Positions 8,367 through 16,788 of a stretch of 64,000 bases of DNA are shown piece by piece; positions within the stretch are counted from its first letter, which is position 1; the number at the start of each line of letters is the position of its first letter. Source of the stretch: Veillonella denticariosi JCM 15641 (GTDB lineage: Bacteria; Bacillota; Negativicutes; Veillonellales; Veillonellaceae). The position numbers were made by a program, and so were the translations under genes. The notes under the pieces are model-generated. The model saw nothing but the letters and a program-made list of their open reading frames with translations. It was not told the origin of the DNA and searched no databases. The stretch lies in assembly GCF_002959855.1 (NCBI RefSeq), contig NZ_PPDB01000003.1:124001-188000 (forward strand). Direction: 5' to 3'.

Positions 8367-10610
8367 TTATCGTTTGATTTTCTTAATAAAGATGACTTTC
8401 ACAATCTGCCAGAAGAAGGCCACAGCCCCCAATATCATGATGGTATCGCCTACCATACGAAGCCAACGCAGATTTTGTAACAGCGGCTGTTGCATGAAGT
8501 CTTCGCTGCGAGCGAGCCACAAGCCTTGTGTAACGCTTGCCCAGCCTTGAATCAAGCCGATCGGCAGCAAGCTGATAAGAACCATTAACGCAAGTCCCCA
8601 GTTCAACGCCCAGAAGCCGAATTTCATCAATTTGTCGTTGAATTCCACCTCAGGTCGAATGTAACGGGCGATGAGGAATACAAAGCCCAGACTAAGGAAC
8701 CCGTATACACCGAATAACGCCGTATGAGCATGAACGGCTGTCGTATTTAAACCTTGAATATAGAACAGGGAAACCGGCATATTGATAAGGAAACCGAAGA
8801 TACCTGCACCCACCAAATTCCAAAAAGATACTGCAATGAAACAGTATACAGGCCATTTTAAGCGGTGCATCCAAGGCGCACTGTGAAGGCGCGTATAGTT
8901 TTCAAACGCTTCATACCCCAAAAGAACGAGAGGTACCACTTCCAATGCGGAGAACGATGCCCCTGTGGCCACCACAGTCGATGTAACGCCAGTAAAGTAA
9001 AGGTGATGGAAGGTTCCCGGAATACCGCCGATGAGGTAAATAGCACCGGACGAAATCGCCGCAATCGTACCGGCACGATACGATACAAGCCCGAGGGTTA
9101 CAAAGATAAATGCCATCAAAGTAGTGGAGAATACTTCAAAGAAACCTTCTACCCAGAGATGAATCACCCACCAGCGCCAGTATTCCATGATTGCCAAGTG
9201 GCTATGTTCCCCGTAAAAAAGACCGGGCCCATAGAAAATACCGACCATGACAACCGAGAAAATAAACGCGGCTATGAGGTTTTTATCCCCCTTGTTTTTG
9301 AAAGCTCCGATGATGCTGCGCACCATGAGCACAAGCCAGAACAGAATGCCGATATATTCAATCCATTGCCATACGCGGCCCAGCTCGATATACTCATATC
9401 CCTGGTGTCCCAGATAGAAGTTCAAAGCCGCCGGGATTTCATGAGCGACACCCAAGTATGTGCCCGCAAACGAACCCACTACGAGAACGACGAGCGCCCA
9501 GAATAAAATATCCACCCCAAGTTTTTGGAATTTCGGATCCTTACCGCCGTTAATAATCGGCGCCAAGAATAAACCGGCACTCAAAAAGGACATTGCAATC
9601 CAGAATAAGGACGCCTGAATATGCCATGTACGGGCAATAGAATACGGAAAGTATTGCGCCAACGGAATCCCATAGAAGGCCTGCCCCTCTACGGTGTAAT
9701 GCGCAATGATACCGCCCATGCCGAGCTGTAGTAAAAATAATGCCAAAATCGTAAACAAATATTTTCCCAAAGACCGCTGAGACGGGGTGAGATTTAATTT
9801 GGAAATCGGATCTTCCGCAGGAGGTGTCAATTCATGGTCATCCTGTTTGCGACCGAACGCCCACATCCATACAACGATACCGATACCGCAAAGTAAAATA
9901 ATAACACTCACAACGGACCATGCAATACTTTCCGGTGTCGGGTTGTGATCTAACAACGGTTCATGCGGCCAGTTGTTCGTATATGTCGCATCTGTCCCCG
10001 GACGTTGAGCGGATGCCATCCACGTAGTCCAGAAGAAAAACCGCGCCATATCGATACGGTCCTGTAATTCCGGCAACGTATTATCCTTCATCGCGAAATG
10101 ATCACGCGTTTCTGATAATTTCGGGTTGTCTCCGTAAAGTTCAACAAAATATTGCCCCGTTATATTCATCGCTGCAATACGTTCTGGTGAAAGCACTACA
10201 GTTCCGTCTTCGCGAACCGCGCTCTTGAAATACTCCGCTTTAACGACTTCTTTAACAGCAGCCTGCTGAGCAGGACCTAACTGTTCATAAAGAACACCAA
10301 AAGCCTGTTGAGACTTGATGTCGAGCATAACGGACACCTCTTTGTGCAGCCAGTCAGCTGTCCAGTCAGGCGCCTGATATGCACCATGCCCCAATACGGT
10401 CCCTACGGATTGACCGCCTGTAGATTGCCAAGCCGATTGACCATGCAGAATATCCTCTTTAGTAAATAAGACCTGTCCATCCCGAGAAACATACGCTATC
10501 GGCACCGGCGGTGCTTGATGATACACATCAGTACCCAGATAACCGAGAATCGAAAATCCGATAACAAGAACTGCTACCACGGCTATCCAATACTTTTTGT
10601 ATTCACCCAT
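8367..10610 (-). CDS. norB: Quinol-dependent nitric oxide reductase (qNOR)
   Basis: A 747-residue single-chain nitric oxide reductase that reduces NO to N2O with quinol electrons at the cytoplasmic membrane; here probably a detoxification enzyme. After an N-terminal anchor and a periplasmic domain (about 30-225) come about 13 membrane helices of the heme-copper oxidase fold. Heme and FeB ligands are visible: HIQASLFWIAMSF, HLWVEGFFEVFSTT, GTFHHLYFTGVTS and HAHTALFGVYG. The length and N-terminal extension distinguish qNOR from the 450-residue cytochrome-c-type NorB. The start at 10610 has GGAGGT 7 bases upstream. It is monocistronic, with its own terminator and a hairpin in the leader. hcp, another NO-response gene, is in the same window. 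Confidence 0.93.
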   Translation of the reverse strand: MGEYKKYWIAVVAVLVIGFSILGYLGTDVYHQAPPVPIAYVSRDGQVLFTKEDILHGQSAWQSTGGQSVGTVLGHGAYQAPDWTADWLHKEVSVMLDIKSQQAFGVLYEQLGPAQQAAVKEVVKAEYFKSAVREDGTVVLSPERIAAMNITGQYFVELYGDNPKLSETRDHFAMKDNTLPELQDRIDMARFFFWTTWMASAQRPGTDATYTNNWPHEPLLDHNPTPESIAWSVVSVIILLCGIGIVVWMWAFGRKQDDHELTPPAEDPISKLNLTPSQRSLGKYLFTILALFLLQLGMGGIIAHYTVEGQAFYGIPLAQYFPYSIARTWHIQASLFWIAMSFLSAGLFLAPIINGGKDPKFQKLGVDILFWALVVLVVGSFAGTYLGVAHEIPAALNFYLGHQGYEYIELGRVWQWIEYIGILFWLVLMVRSIIGAFKNKGDKNLIAAFIFSVVMVGIFYGPGLFYGEHSHLAIMEYWRWWVIHLWVEGFFEVFSTTLMAFIFVTLGLVSYRAGTIAAISSGAIYLIGGIPGTFHHLYFTGVTSTVVATGASFSALEVVPLVLLGYEAFENYTRLHSAPWMHRLKWPVYCFIAVSFWNLVGAGIFGFLINMPVSLFYIQGLNTTAVHAHTALFGVYGFLSLGFVFLIARYIRPEVEFNDKLMKFGFWALNWGLALMVLISLLPIGLIQGWASVTQGLWLARSEDFMQQPLLQNLRWLRMVGDTIMILGAVAFFWQIVKVIFIKKIKR

Positions 10611-10630
10611 CACATTACCTCCTTTTCTAT

Positions 10631-10658
10631 AAAAGCACAAAAGAGGGCCTATGCCCTC
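10631..10658 (-). terminator. Attenuator-like hairpin in the norB leader
   Basis: On the minus strand GAGGGC-ATAG-GCCCTC is followed by TTTTGTGCTTTT, about 20 bases upstream of the norB start. It would sit inside the 5' UTR if the promoter near 10769-10774 is used. It may be an attenuator or a remnant terminator. Confidence 0.5.
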
Positions 10659-10768
10659 CTCGTATATACTATACACTAAATCCATTGATAAAGCTGTATC
10701 CTAAGTTACAATGTATTAAAAATTTTTCTCACTACAAATCATTACAAATAAATTCCACGTACCATCTC

Positions 10769-10797
10769 ATTATAACCGGATCAATGTTCAACATAAA
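10769..10797 (-). promoter_or_regulatory. Candidate norB promoter
   Basis: A perfect TATAAT (10769-10774, minus strand) is preceded at 17 bases by the weak -35 TTTATG. A weak -35 box suggests dependence on an activator. TATCGGATAT at 10818-10827, identical to a sequence upstream of hcp, is centred about 60 bases before the predicted start of transcription. Confidence 0.5.
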
Positions 10798-10830
10798 ACA
10801 TTTAGAATATTACAGGGTATCGGATATATT

Positions 10831-10872
10831 ATATCTATATCTATATCTATATCTATATCTATATCTATATCT
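10831..10872. repeat. Hexanucleotide microsatellite (ATATCT) x7
   Basis: Seven perfect copies of ATATCT lie between norB and tuf, just upstream of the candidate norB control region. No gene reads through it convincingly. Copy-number change by slippage could alter spacing or DNA bending upstream of norB. Confidence 0.9.
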
Positions 10873-10930
10873 ATCAAGATTATATATTCGGCCATTCAAT
10901 CCTGTTTTTTCAATCAATACATAAGACAAA

Positions 10931-10960
10931 TATAAAAGGGACCCGACGGGTCCCTTTATA
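10931..10960 (-). terminator. tuf terminator
   Basis: The hairpin AAAGGGACCC / GGGTCCCTTT with a three-base loop and flanking TATA/T-rich ends lies about 60 bases past the tuf stop. Confidence 0.85.
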
Positions 10961-11018
10961 GAATCTATGATTCAGTTATCGTACTCAGCGCATCACCGCG
11001 ATGAGCATAAAAGGTATA

Positions 11019-12206
11019 TTAACCTTCGATTTGTGTTACTACACCGGCACCTACTGTGTGGCCACCTTCGCGGATCGCGAAACGAAGACCTTCTTCGATA
11101 GCGATTGGAGTGATCAATTCGATTTCCATTGTTACGTTATCGCCAGGCATACACATTTCTACACCTTCAGGAAGGTTTACAACACCTGTTACGTCAGTTG
11201 TACGGAAGTAGAATTGTGGACGGTAGTTGGAGAAGAATGGCGTATGACGGCCACCTTCTTCTTTAGTCAAAACGTATACTTCTGCTTTGAATTTAGTGTG
11301 TGGGTTGATGGAACCCGGTTTAGCCAATACTTGACCACGTTCGATGTCTTTACGGTCAACGCCGCGAAGCAATGCGCCCACATTGTCACCTGCTACTGCG
11401 GAATCCAATGTTTTACGGAACATTTCAAGACCTGTAACAACATATTGTTCAGCTTTTTCTTTCAAGCCTACTACTTCTACAGTGTCACCAACGTTCACTT
11501 CACCACGTTCAACACGGCCAGTTGCTACTGTACCACGACCGGTGATTGTGAAAACGTCTTCCACAGGCATCAAGAAAGGTTTATCAGTATCACGAACAGG
11601 AGTTGGGATGTAGGAGTCTACAGCCGCCATCAATTCGTCGATTTTTGCTACGTATTGAGCATCGCCTTCCAAAGCTTTCAATGCGGAACCTACGATAATA
11701 GGCACTTCGTCGCCAGGGAATTCGTAGGAAGAAAGAAGTTCACGAACTTCCATTTCAACCAATTCGATCAATTCTTCGTCATCAACCATATCGGCTTTGT
11801 TCAAGAATACTACGATTGCAGGAACGCCAACCTGACGAGCCAACAAGATGTGTTCGCGAGTTTGAGGCATAGGGCCGTCAGCTGCGGATACAACCAAGAT
11901 AGCACCGTCCATTTGCGCTGCGCCGGTGATCATGTTTTTAACATAGTCAGCATGGCCCGGGCAGTCAACGTGTGCATAGTGACGATTTTCAGTTTCATAC
12001 TCAACGTGTGCAGTGTTGATTGTGATACCGCGTTCACGTTCTTCAGGAGCTTTATCGATCATGCTGTAATCCTGGAAGTCAGCTTGGCCTTTTTCAGCCA
12101 ATACTTTAGTGATTGCAGCAGTCAAAGTAGTTTTACCATGGTCAACGTGACCGATTGTACCGATATTAACATGCGGTTTCGTACGTTCAAATTTTTCTTT
12201 TGCCAT
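11019..12206 (-). CDS. tuf: Translation elongation factor Tu
   Basis: 395 residues, full-length EF-Tu, the GTPase that delivers aminoacyl-tRNA to the ribosome. The G1 box [10 protein letters not shown], the switch II region [23 protein letters not shown] (read in pieces), NKADMVDD and the C-terminal [24 protein letters not shown] are all present. AAGGAGG precedes the ATG. It is transcribed alone from a nearby promoter, downstream of a tRNA cluster and not next to fusA in this window. Confidence 0.98.
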   Translation of the reverse strand: MAKEKFERTKPHVNIGTIGHVDHGKTTLTAAITKVLAEKGQADFQDYSMIDKAPEERERGITINTAHVEYETENRHYAHVDCPGHADYVKNMITGAAQMDGAILVVSAADGPMPQTREHILLARQVGVPAIVVFLNKADMVDDEELIELVEMEVRELLSSYEFPGDEVPIIVGSALKALEGDAQYVAKIDELMAAVDSYIPTPVRDTDKPFLMPVEDVFTITGRGTVATGRVERGEVNVGDTVEVVGLKEKAEQYVVTGLEMFRKTLDSAVAGDNVGALLRGVDRKDIERGQVLAKPGSINPHTKFKAEVYVLTKEEGGRHTPFFSNYRPQFYFRTTDVTGVVNLPEGVEMCMPGDNVTMEIELITPIAIEEGLRFAIREGGHTVGAGVVTQIEG

Positions 12207-12304
12207 TTAGGATTGTATCCTCCTTCACAAAAACAAATTACATTCTAATATTAATATAATATATTAAACTAATTTAATCAACGGAATTAACATCCTTACA
12301 AAGT

Positions 12305-12333
12305 ATTATATCATAATCTATAAAGCTTGATAA
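12305..12333 (-). promoter_or_regulatory. tuf promoter
   Basis: Minus-strand TTATCA (12328-12333), 17-base spacer and perfect TATAAT (12305-12310) give a leader of about 93 nt to the tuf ATG. It begins directly after the tRNA-cluster terminators. Confidence 0.65.
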
Positions 12334-12337
12334 ACAA

Positions 12338-12378
12338 AAAATGCTTTCACCTGATTCACTCATCACAGGCAAAAGCAT
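12338..12378 (-). terminator. Second terminator of the tRNA cluster
   Basis: An imperfect hairpin (ATGCTTTTGCCTG / CAGGTGAAAGCAT, minus reading) is followed by a six-base T run. It stands between the tRNA cluster and the tuf promoter. Confidence 0.65.
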
Positions 12379-12399
12379 AGATGTATTAAATTGGGATAT

Positions 12400-12422
12400 A
12401 AAAAAATCCTCACCAGGTGAGG
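12400..12422 (-). terminator. First terminator of the tRNA cluster
   Basis: CCTCAC-CTG-GTGAGG followed by seven T residues (minus reading) lies immediately after the tRNA-Met gene. Confidence 0.8.
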
Positions 12423-12427
12423 GTATA

Positions 12428-12504
12428 TGGTGGCGGCACACGGATTTGAACCGCGGACACACCGGGTATGAACCGATTGCTCTAGCCAACTGAGCTATGC
12501 CGCC
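12428..12504 (-). tRNA. tRNA-Met(CAT), elongator type
   Basis: 77 bases with a fully paired acceptor stem GGCGGCA/TGCCGCC, anticodon loop TTCATAC and encoded CCA. The paired 1-72 position and the overall similarity to elongator tRNA-Met separate it from the initiator at 12616-12691. A tRNA-Ile2 with modified CAT is the alternative. Confidence 0.88.
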
Positions 12505-12509
12505 ATATG

Positions 12510-12585
12510 TGGAGCTAGTGACCGGGATTGAACCGGTGACCTTATCCTTACCAAGGATACGCTCTGCCGACTGAGCTACACCAGC
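12510..12585 (-). tRNA. tRNA-Thr(GGT)
   Basis: 76 bases; acceptor GCTGGTG/CACTAGC, anticodon loop TTGGTAA, T arm GGTTCAATCCC and encoded CCA. It is five bases upstream of tRNA-Met in a five-gene minus-strand cluster. Confidence 0.93.
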
Positions 12586-12615
12586 ACAATGAACGTTCAC
12601 GTCACTGTAAAAACA

Positions 12616-12691
<76 letters not shown>

Positions 12692-12696
12692 ATAAC

Positions 12697-12781
<85 letters not shown>

Positions 12782-12790
12782 GAAATAAAA

Positions 12791-12866
12791 TGGAGCTGGC
12801 GATAGGAATTGAACCCACAACCTGCTGATTACAAGTCAGCTGCTCTACCTATTGAGCTACGCCAGC
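12791..12866 (-). tRNA. tRNA-Thr(TGT)
   Basis: 76 bases; acceptor GCTGGCG/CGCCAGC, anticodon loop TTGTAAT, encoded CCA. First gene of the five-tRNA transcript; a second threonine isoacceptor is in the same cluster. Confidence 0.94.
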
Positions 12867-13015
12867 ATTTTCACGACAAGATGTATTCTATCATCCGTCG
12901 CACTCAGTGTCAAGATTTTTTTGATAAATTAATCCTGTTTACCAAGGTGCCTCTTTGTGCTTAATCATAATATCATGAAACCATGACCTATGCAAGCATT
13001 TTATCAAAAATTATT

Positions 13016-13066
13016 GAAAAAGCACTTCTGTTGAAAGAATCGCTAAAATTCAACAAAAGTGCTTCT
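13016..13066 (-). terminator. Terminator of the cca-to-brxF-like operon
   Basis: A long hairpin with arms GCACTTTTGTTGAA and TTCAACAGAAGTGC (minus reading) followed by a T run lies about 70 bases past the last gene. Confidence 0.8.
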
Positions 13067-13137
13067 CTATCATAATTAAATATAATACAGATTAAAATTG
13101 ATTCCGATTACATAATTTATGATCAATTCTGGTCCGA

Positions 13138-13602
13138 TTAATCGATTTCCAAGACATGACTCGGATGTGTAACCGTTACGGAAGCATGTTTCGGATCATT
13201 ATTATGTTCCAAATACAATTTGTCGCCTTCAAGATGACCTCTCCAACCGACAACAATAGGATATGTTTTACTGATAGTTTTCAATAGTTCAAAAGGTTGT
13301 AAGTTTAAAATCGGTGCGAAGAACACATTAATTCCGTCCAATAATACGACCTCAGTATCGCTGCGGCTGAGGGCGCGACGAACGGCCTCCTCGGCAAGCT
13401 TCGGACGTTCATCACGAGGAACCAACAGAAATTCCTCTTCGATCAATTGTTTCGCTTCCAGATATTTCCAACCCTTTTGTTCAGATAACTCACGAATTAG
13501 CAAACTTTTACCGGATCCGGGGCCCCCGACGATAAACAGTATGCGTTCATCGTCACCTTGAATTTGTTCCCATCGTTCCTTTACATCTTGAACAGTAACC
13601 AT
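13138..13602 (-). CDS. BrxF-like P-loop protein (orphan)
   Basis: A 154-residue P-loop NTPase-like protein. The Walker A GGPGSGKS lies near residues 26-33 and a Walker B-like strand VVLLDGINVFF near 85-95, followed by LLKTISKTYPIVVGW and a C-terminal stretch LYLEHNNDPKH. Size and this motif order resemble BrxF of type 3 BREX phage-defence loci, whose role there is unknown. That identification is from memory of the family pattern. No other BREX gene (pglZ, brxC, methylase, helicase) is in the window. The start at 13602 has GAGGAGG 9 bases upstream; an earlier start at 13686 would run through the end of the upstream gene. Last gene of the operon. A generic nucleotide-binding regulator is the alternative. 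Confidence 0.55.
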   Translation of the reverse strand: MVTVQDVKERWEQIQGDDERILFIVGGPGSGKSLLIRELSEQKGWKYLEAKQLIEEEFLLVPRDERPKLAEEAVRRALSRSDTEVVLLDGINVFFAPILNLQPFELLKTISKTYPIVVGWRGHLEGDKLYLEHNNDPKHASVTVTHPSHVLEID

Positions 13603-13630
13603 ATCCCTTGCCTCCTCGCTGTGACCGTCT

Positions 13631-14917
13631 CTATTTAACAGGACGGTCAGATAACATAACGGATTTGATATATTGGTTTTTATCATCTAGGGCAAACTGT
13701 AGGTAAGAATTGCTTGCCGCCGGATTTTTATATTCGTATACGGTAGCAGTGCCTGTATTCGTTGTAGATTCAACGATACGTGTCGGCATCCCGTAAACAA
13801 AGAGCAATAGATATTTTGTATCCCCCATCGCGATACCGCGACGAGTAGGCGTATAAATATTGAGTAACACCCGATTGATCAAGGAATTTTTATCAACGCT
13901 GACACCGTATTCGTTATAGCCGATAAAGGTGGAACCGAACAACATACCTTGCGTCTTCCATTCATTATTCGGATCATTGACGAAATGATCGTTCAACTGA
14001 AAGCCGCGCAGTACAAAGTCATCAGCCGTCAATTTTCCCGCCTCGAAATTATATACAGGCGCTTTAGGTAATCCGAAACGAGGCCATACCTGTCCGGAAA
14101 TAAAATCGACAGCCTCCACCGTATTGTTTTTGATGGTAAAAGCGATATAGTTTTTACGATCATCTAACATGGATTTTTTTTGGCTATTATTATTTGTATT
14201 CTCTACAGAGGTGGTAAACTCCTTTTTTTGGTCCCATGAATTTTCCTCATGACCTTCATATAGGAAAATATAGGTCTCATTCTTTTGGTCACGCCACATC
14301 GCATTGGGACTGCCATAAGCAAAAACGAGTTCCATACGCGTGCTGCCCGGACCGATATCGCGTACAGTAGCGATGCCCTTTTTCGTACTATGAATATTAG
14401 TAATGGTATTCGGTTCAAAGAAGTAATTAGCCCCTTGTCCCCGCAACTGATTGTCTACCAATCGTTCCTTTGCAGGACCCGTATAAACGGTAACATCAAA
14501 ATCCTTCATGAAATAGGTGGTGAAATTATCCCGCACGGAAGTGCGTTCTACATCTTTAGGAGCTGTAAAGTGATCACCCAAACGGTATCCTTCAATCGCA
14601 TAATCATCCGCCGTATCGCCGAGAGCCGGTAAATTATTAGCCGTATAGGACTTACCGATGTCAGCCAGGTTATTCTTTGTCACACTCGGCAAAGGCCCCT
14701 CATTTTCACTGGCCGCCTGCCAATACTGAATAGAATCACCGAAATCTGTAACGGCCATCTGTTCCGCAAGCCAGCCCGTTTTGGACTGTTCCGGACTTTT
14801 CGTAGTTGCCACGGGCATAGTCTTTGTAGCAGCAGGTTCCTCCGCATATCCGATGCCGGTTGCAGATAGTCCTATCAAAAGTGTTGCCGCAATGCGACGC
14901 TTCATAGAATGGTTCAT
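13631..14917 (-). CDS. Secreted protein with two tandem related domains, unknown function
   Basis: 428 residues with a signal peptide (about 1-26: basic start KRR, hydrophobic core, GIGYAEE cleavage region). Two related halves are visible: GYRLGDHF (110-117), KGIATV, MELVFAYGSPN (196-205) and GFQLNDHF (305-312), RGIAMG, LLLFVYGMPT (370-379). The repeats are separated by a Lys/Asn/Glu-rich linker (about 222-255). Exported to periplasm or surface. I do not recognise the family. The ATG overlaps the hypB stop (ATGA), so it is translationally coupled to hypB, although nothing in it suggests a hydrogenase role. Confidence 0.75.
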   Translation of the reverse strand: MNHSMKRRIAATLLIGLSATGIGYAEEPAATKTMPVATTKSPEQSKTGWLAEQMAVTDFGDSIQYWQAASENEGPLPSVTKNNLADIGKSYTANNLPALGDTADDYAIEGYRLGDHFTAPKDVERTSVRDNFTTYFMKDFDVTVYTGPAKERLVDNQLRGQGANYFFEPNTITNIHSTKKGIATVRDIGPGSTRMELVFAYGSPNAMWRDQKNETYIFLYEGHEENSWDQKKEFTTSVENTNNNSQKKSMLDDRKNYIAFTIKNNTVEAVDFISGQVWPRFGLPKAPVYNFEAGKLTADDFVLRGFQLNDHFVNDPNNEWKTQGMLFGSTFIGYNEYGVSVDKNSLINRVLLNIYTPTRRGIAMGDTKYLLLFVYGMPTRIVESTTNTGTATVYEYKNPAASNSYLQFALDDKNQYIKSVMLSDRPVK

Positions 14918-15567
14918 CGATTATTCTCCAACTGTGCACGCAACCACGAGAGCCATGGTTCTAGCCCATCGCGAGCAGTGCAACTCACTTCAAAAATTTC
15001 CCCTGCGGGATTCAAGTTCCGTATATCCTGTAAAGCCTTATCCTTTTTAAACGGTATATACGGCAACAAATCAATCTTATTCAGTAAAATCGCTTTCGAC
15101 TCTTTAAAAATCAACGGATATTTGAGAGGTTTATCCTCTCCTTCCGTAACGGATAGAACAGTGACCTTCATACTTTCACCGATATCAAATTCCGCCGGGC
15201 ACACAAGATTACCTACATTTTCTATGATAATCATATCGAGGTCATCCAGATTCAAGTCCCCCAATGCATCTTGAATCATTTTCGCATCCAGATGACAACC
15301 GCCTACCGTATTAATTTGAATAACCGGTACACCCAGTGCGTGGATTCGTTCCGCATCTTTAGCGGTGAACAGATCGCCTTCAATAACGGCAAGACGATAA
15401 TCTTTAGCAAGGTCCTGTAACGTCGCCTCTAAAAGAGAGGTCTTGCCCGACCCCGGAGAGCCCAGCAGATTAAATACAAATATGTTCTTTTCCTTAAACA
15501 GCTGTTGTAAGGACTCTGCAATGGCATCATTTTTCGCCAGTACATCCGTTTTAACTTGAACTTGCAT
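14914..15567 (-). CDS. hypB: Hydrogenase nickel-incorporation GTPase HypB
   Basis: 217-residue SIMIBI-class GTPase that delivers nickel to [NiFe]-hydrogenase with HypA. The P-loop GSPGSGKTS, GDLFTAKDAER, the metal-site region GGCHLDA, ENVGNLVCPAEFD and NKIDLLPY are present. The N-terminal CxxCGC nickel site of E. coli HypB and a His-rich stretch are absent, as in many HypB proteins. The ATG at 15567 has AAGGAAGG upstream. It sits between hypA and the secreted protein. No hydrogenase structural gene is in the window. Confidence 0.93.
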   Translation of the reverse strand: MQVQVKTDVLAKNDAIAESLQQLFKEKNIFVFNLLGSPGSGKTSLLEATLQDLAKDYRLAVIEGDLFTAKDAERIHALGVPVIQINTVGGCHLDAKMIQDALGDLNLDDLDMIIIENVGNLVCPAEFDIGESMKVTVLSVTEGEDKPLKYPLIFKESKAILLNKIDLLPYIPFKKDKALQDIRNLNPAGEIFEVSCTARDGLEPWLSWLRAQLENNR

Positions 15568-15581
15568 GGCCTTCCTTTCTC

Positions 15582-15923
15582 TCAATCTATATCCATAGAG
15601 GTCACCTGTAATTCACGACCTCCTACGGTTTGTACAAAATGACTGTCACAATAGGGACAGATAAATTTATAATCCGCCACGTGAAAGTGACGGTCACAAT
15701 CCAAACACCTTCCTTCAATAGGAATGGTATTAATTTCAATACGAGACCCTTCTGCAGGGGTATTTTTCGTTACCGCATCCCAACAGAACAGCAATGCATC
15801 CGGCTCGACACCGCTCATAAGGCCTAGATCAAGTTGCACAGAATGAACGACTTTCGCCTCATGCTGTCGCAATGTATCAAGGGCAATATCGAGGATGCCT
15901 TCAGCTATGGACATTTCATGCAT
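15582..15923 (-). CDS. hypA: Hydrogenase maturation nickel metallochaperone HypA
   Basis: 113 residues, normal HypA length. The N-terminal MHEMSIAEG provides the His2-containing nickel site; the zinc site has two CxxC pairs (CLDC and CPYC) around residues 73-95. It hands nickel to HypB and the hydrogenase large subunit. It overlaps the folD-like gene by 8 bases and precedes hypB by 14 bases. Confidence 0.94.
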   Translation of the reverse strand: MHEMSIAEGILDIALDTLRQHEAKVVHSVQLDLGLMSGVEPDALLFCWDAVTKNTPAEGSRIEINTIPIEGRCLDCDRHFHVADYKFICPYCDSHFVQTVGGRELQVTSMDID

Positions 15924-16743
15924 GATATGCCTCGTATACAGCCTCGAGCATTATCGTTGTCGTAACGGATCCGACACCGCCCGGCACCGGAGTGATGGCC
16001 GAAGCAATATCCTTCACCGCATCATAATCCACATCGCCCACCGTTTTCCCGTTCAATTCATTGATACCTACATCGATAACTACGGCTCCAGGCTTAATCA
16101 TATCCGCAGTAATCATATGAGGTCGACCGGCCGCAGCAATAACGATATCACCTTGTTTTACATAATTTGCCAGATCCGGAGTCCTGGAATGGCAAATCGT
16201 GACGGTGCCGTGTGCCGCGAGGGTCATGAACGCTACGGGCTTACCGATAACCTGGCTGCGTCCTACAACGACCACATGTTTTCCTTCTACAGAAATATCA
16301 TAGTGATCCAGAATCGCCATACACGCCTTTGCGGTACACGGTGCAAAACCGCCCTTGCCGGCCGTTACGAGTCCGATATTATACGTAGTGAGGCCGTCGA
16401 TATCCTTTTTAGGGTCAAGCGCATCGATGAGCGCTTCCGTATCAATATGTTTCGGCATCGGCATCAACGGCAAAATGCCGTGAACGGTGTCATCATCATT
16501 CAGTTCCCGTAATGCCGTCACCACTTCATCATGAGAGGCTGTTTCGGGTAATTCTCTCAGCACAAATCCGTATCCGAAATTCTTCGCCGTTTTTTCCATG
16601 AATGTGGCATACATGTGAGCACCGTGATCATTTCCGACAAGTAATACCGCCATGGTAATCACCGCATCACCAACCGCTGCGATTTTATTCTGCAATGCCG
16701 TCTTATGGGCATCGGCCACCGACTTACCGCGTAATTCAATCAT
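15916..16743 (-). CDS. folD: FolD-family methylene-THF dehydrogenase, variant active site
   Basis: 275 residues. FolD proteins oxidise 5,10-methylene-THF with NADP(+) and hydrolyse methenyl-THF to 10-formyl-THF. The substrate tyrosine (Y45), KDIDGL, GRSQVIGKP and the C-terminal PVPGGVGSVTT are conserved. However, the catalytic lysine four residues after the tyrosine is Met (YATFM), and the conserved Gln of the VQLPLP motif is Leu (ILPLMPMP). These positions are needed for cyclohydrolase activity in characterised FolD, so this enzyme may be dehydrogenase-only. The start at 16743 has GGAG 8 bases upstream. It is embedded between a PBP gene and hypA. Confidence 0.85.
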   Translation of the reverse strand: MIELRGKSVADAHKTALQNKIAAVGDAVITMAVLLVGNDHGAHMYATFMEKTAKNFGYGFVLRELPETASHDEVVTALRELNDDDTVHGILPLMPMPKHIDTEALIDALDPKKDIDGLTTYNIGLVTAGKGGFAPCTAKACMAILDHYDISVEGKHVVVVGRSQVIGKPVAFMTLAAHGTVTICHSRTPDLANYVKQGDIVIAAAGRPHMITADMIKPGAVVIDVGINELNGKTVGDVDYDAVKDIASAITPVPGGVGSVTTTIMLEAVYEAYHA

Positions 16744-16788
16744 AACTATCTCCATTTCAAAGGCTCTAACAAAATTACCGCTAAACTA

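Noticed and set aside
8865-9506. A 213-codon open frame antisense to norB
   Set aside because: The protein is very rich in His/Arg/Glu and mirrors the codon pattern of norB on the other strand.
10831-10872. CRISPR-like array
   Set aside because: Units are 6 bp with no spacers; no other repeat-spacer pattern or cas gene exists in the window.
10685-10924. An open frame encoding repeated Leu-Tyr
   Set aside because: It is a translation of the ATATCT microsatellite with no plausible ribosome binding site.
11001-12248. A 415-codon open frame antisense to tuf
   Set aside because: It is the shadow of the highly biased EF-Tu gene, with many His/Cys/Phe and no family resemblance.
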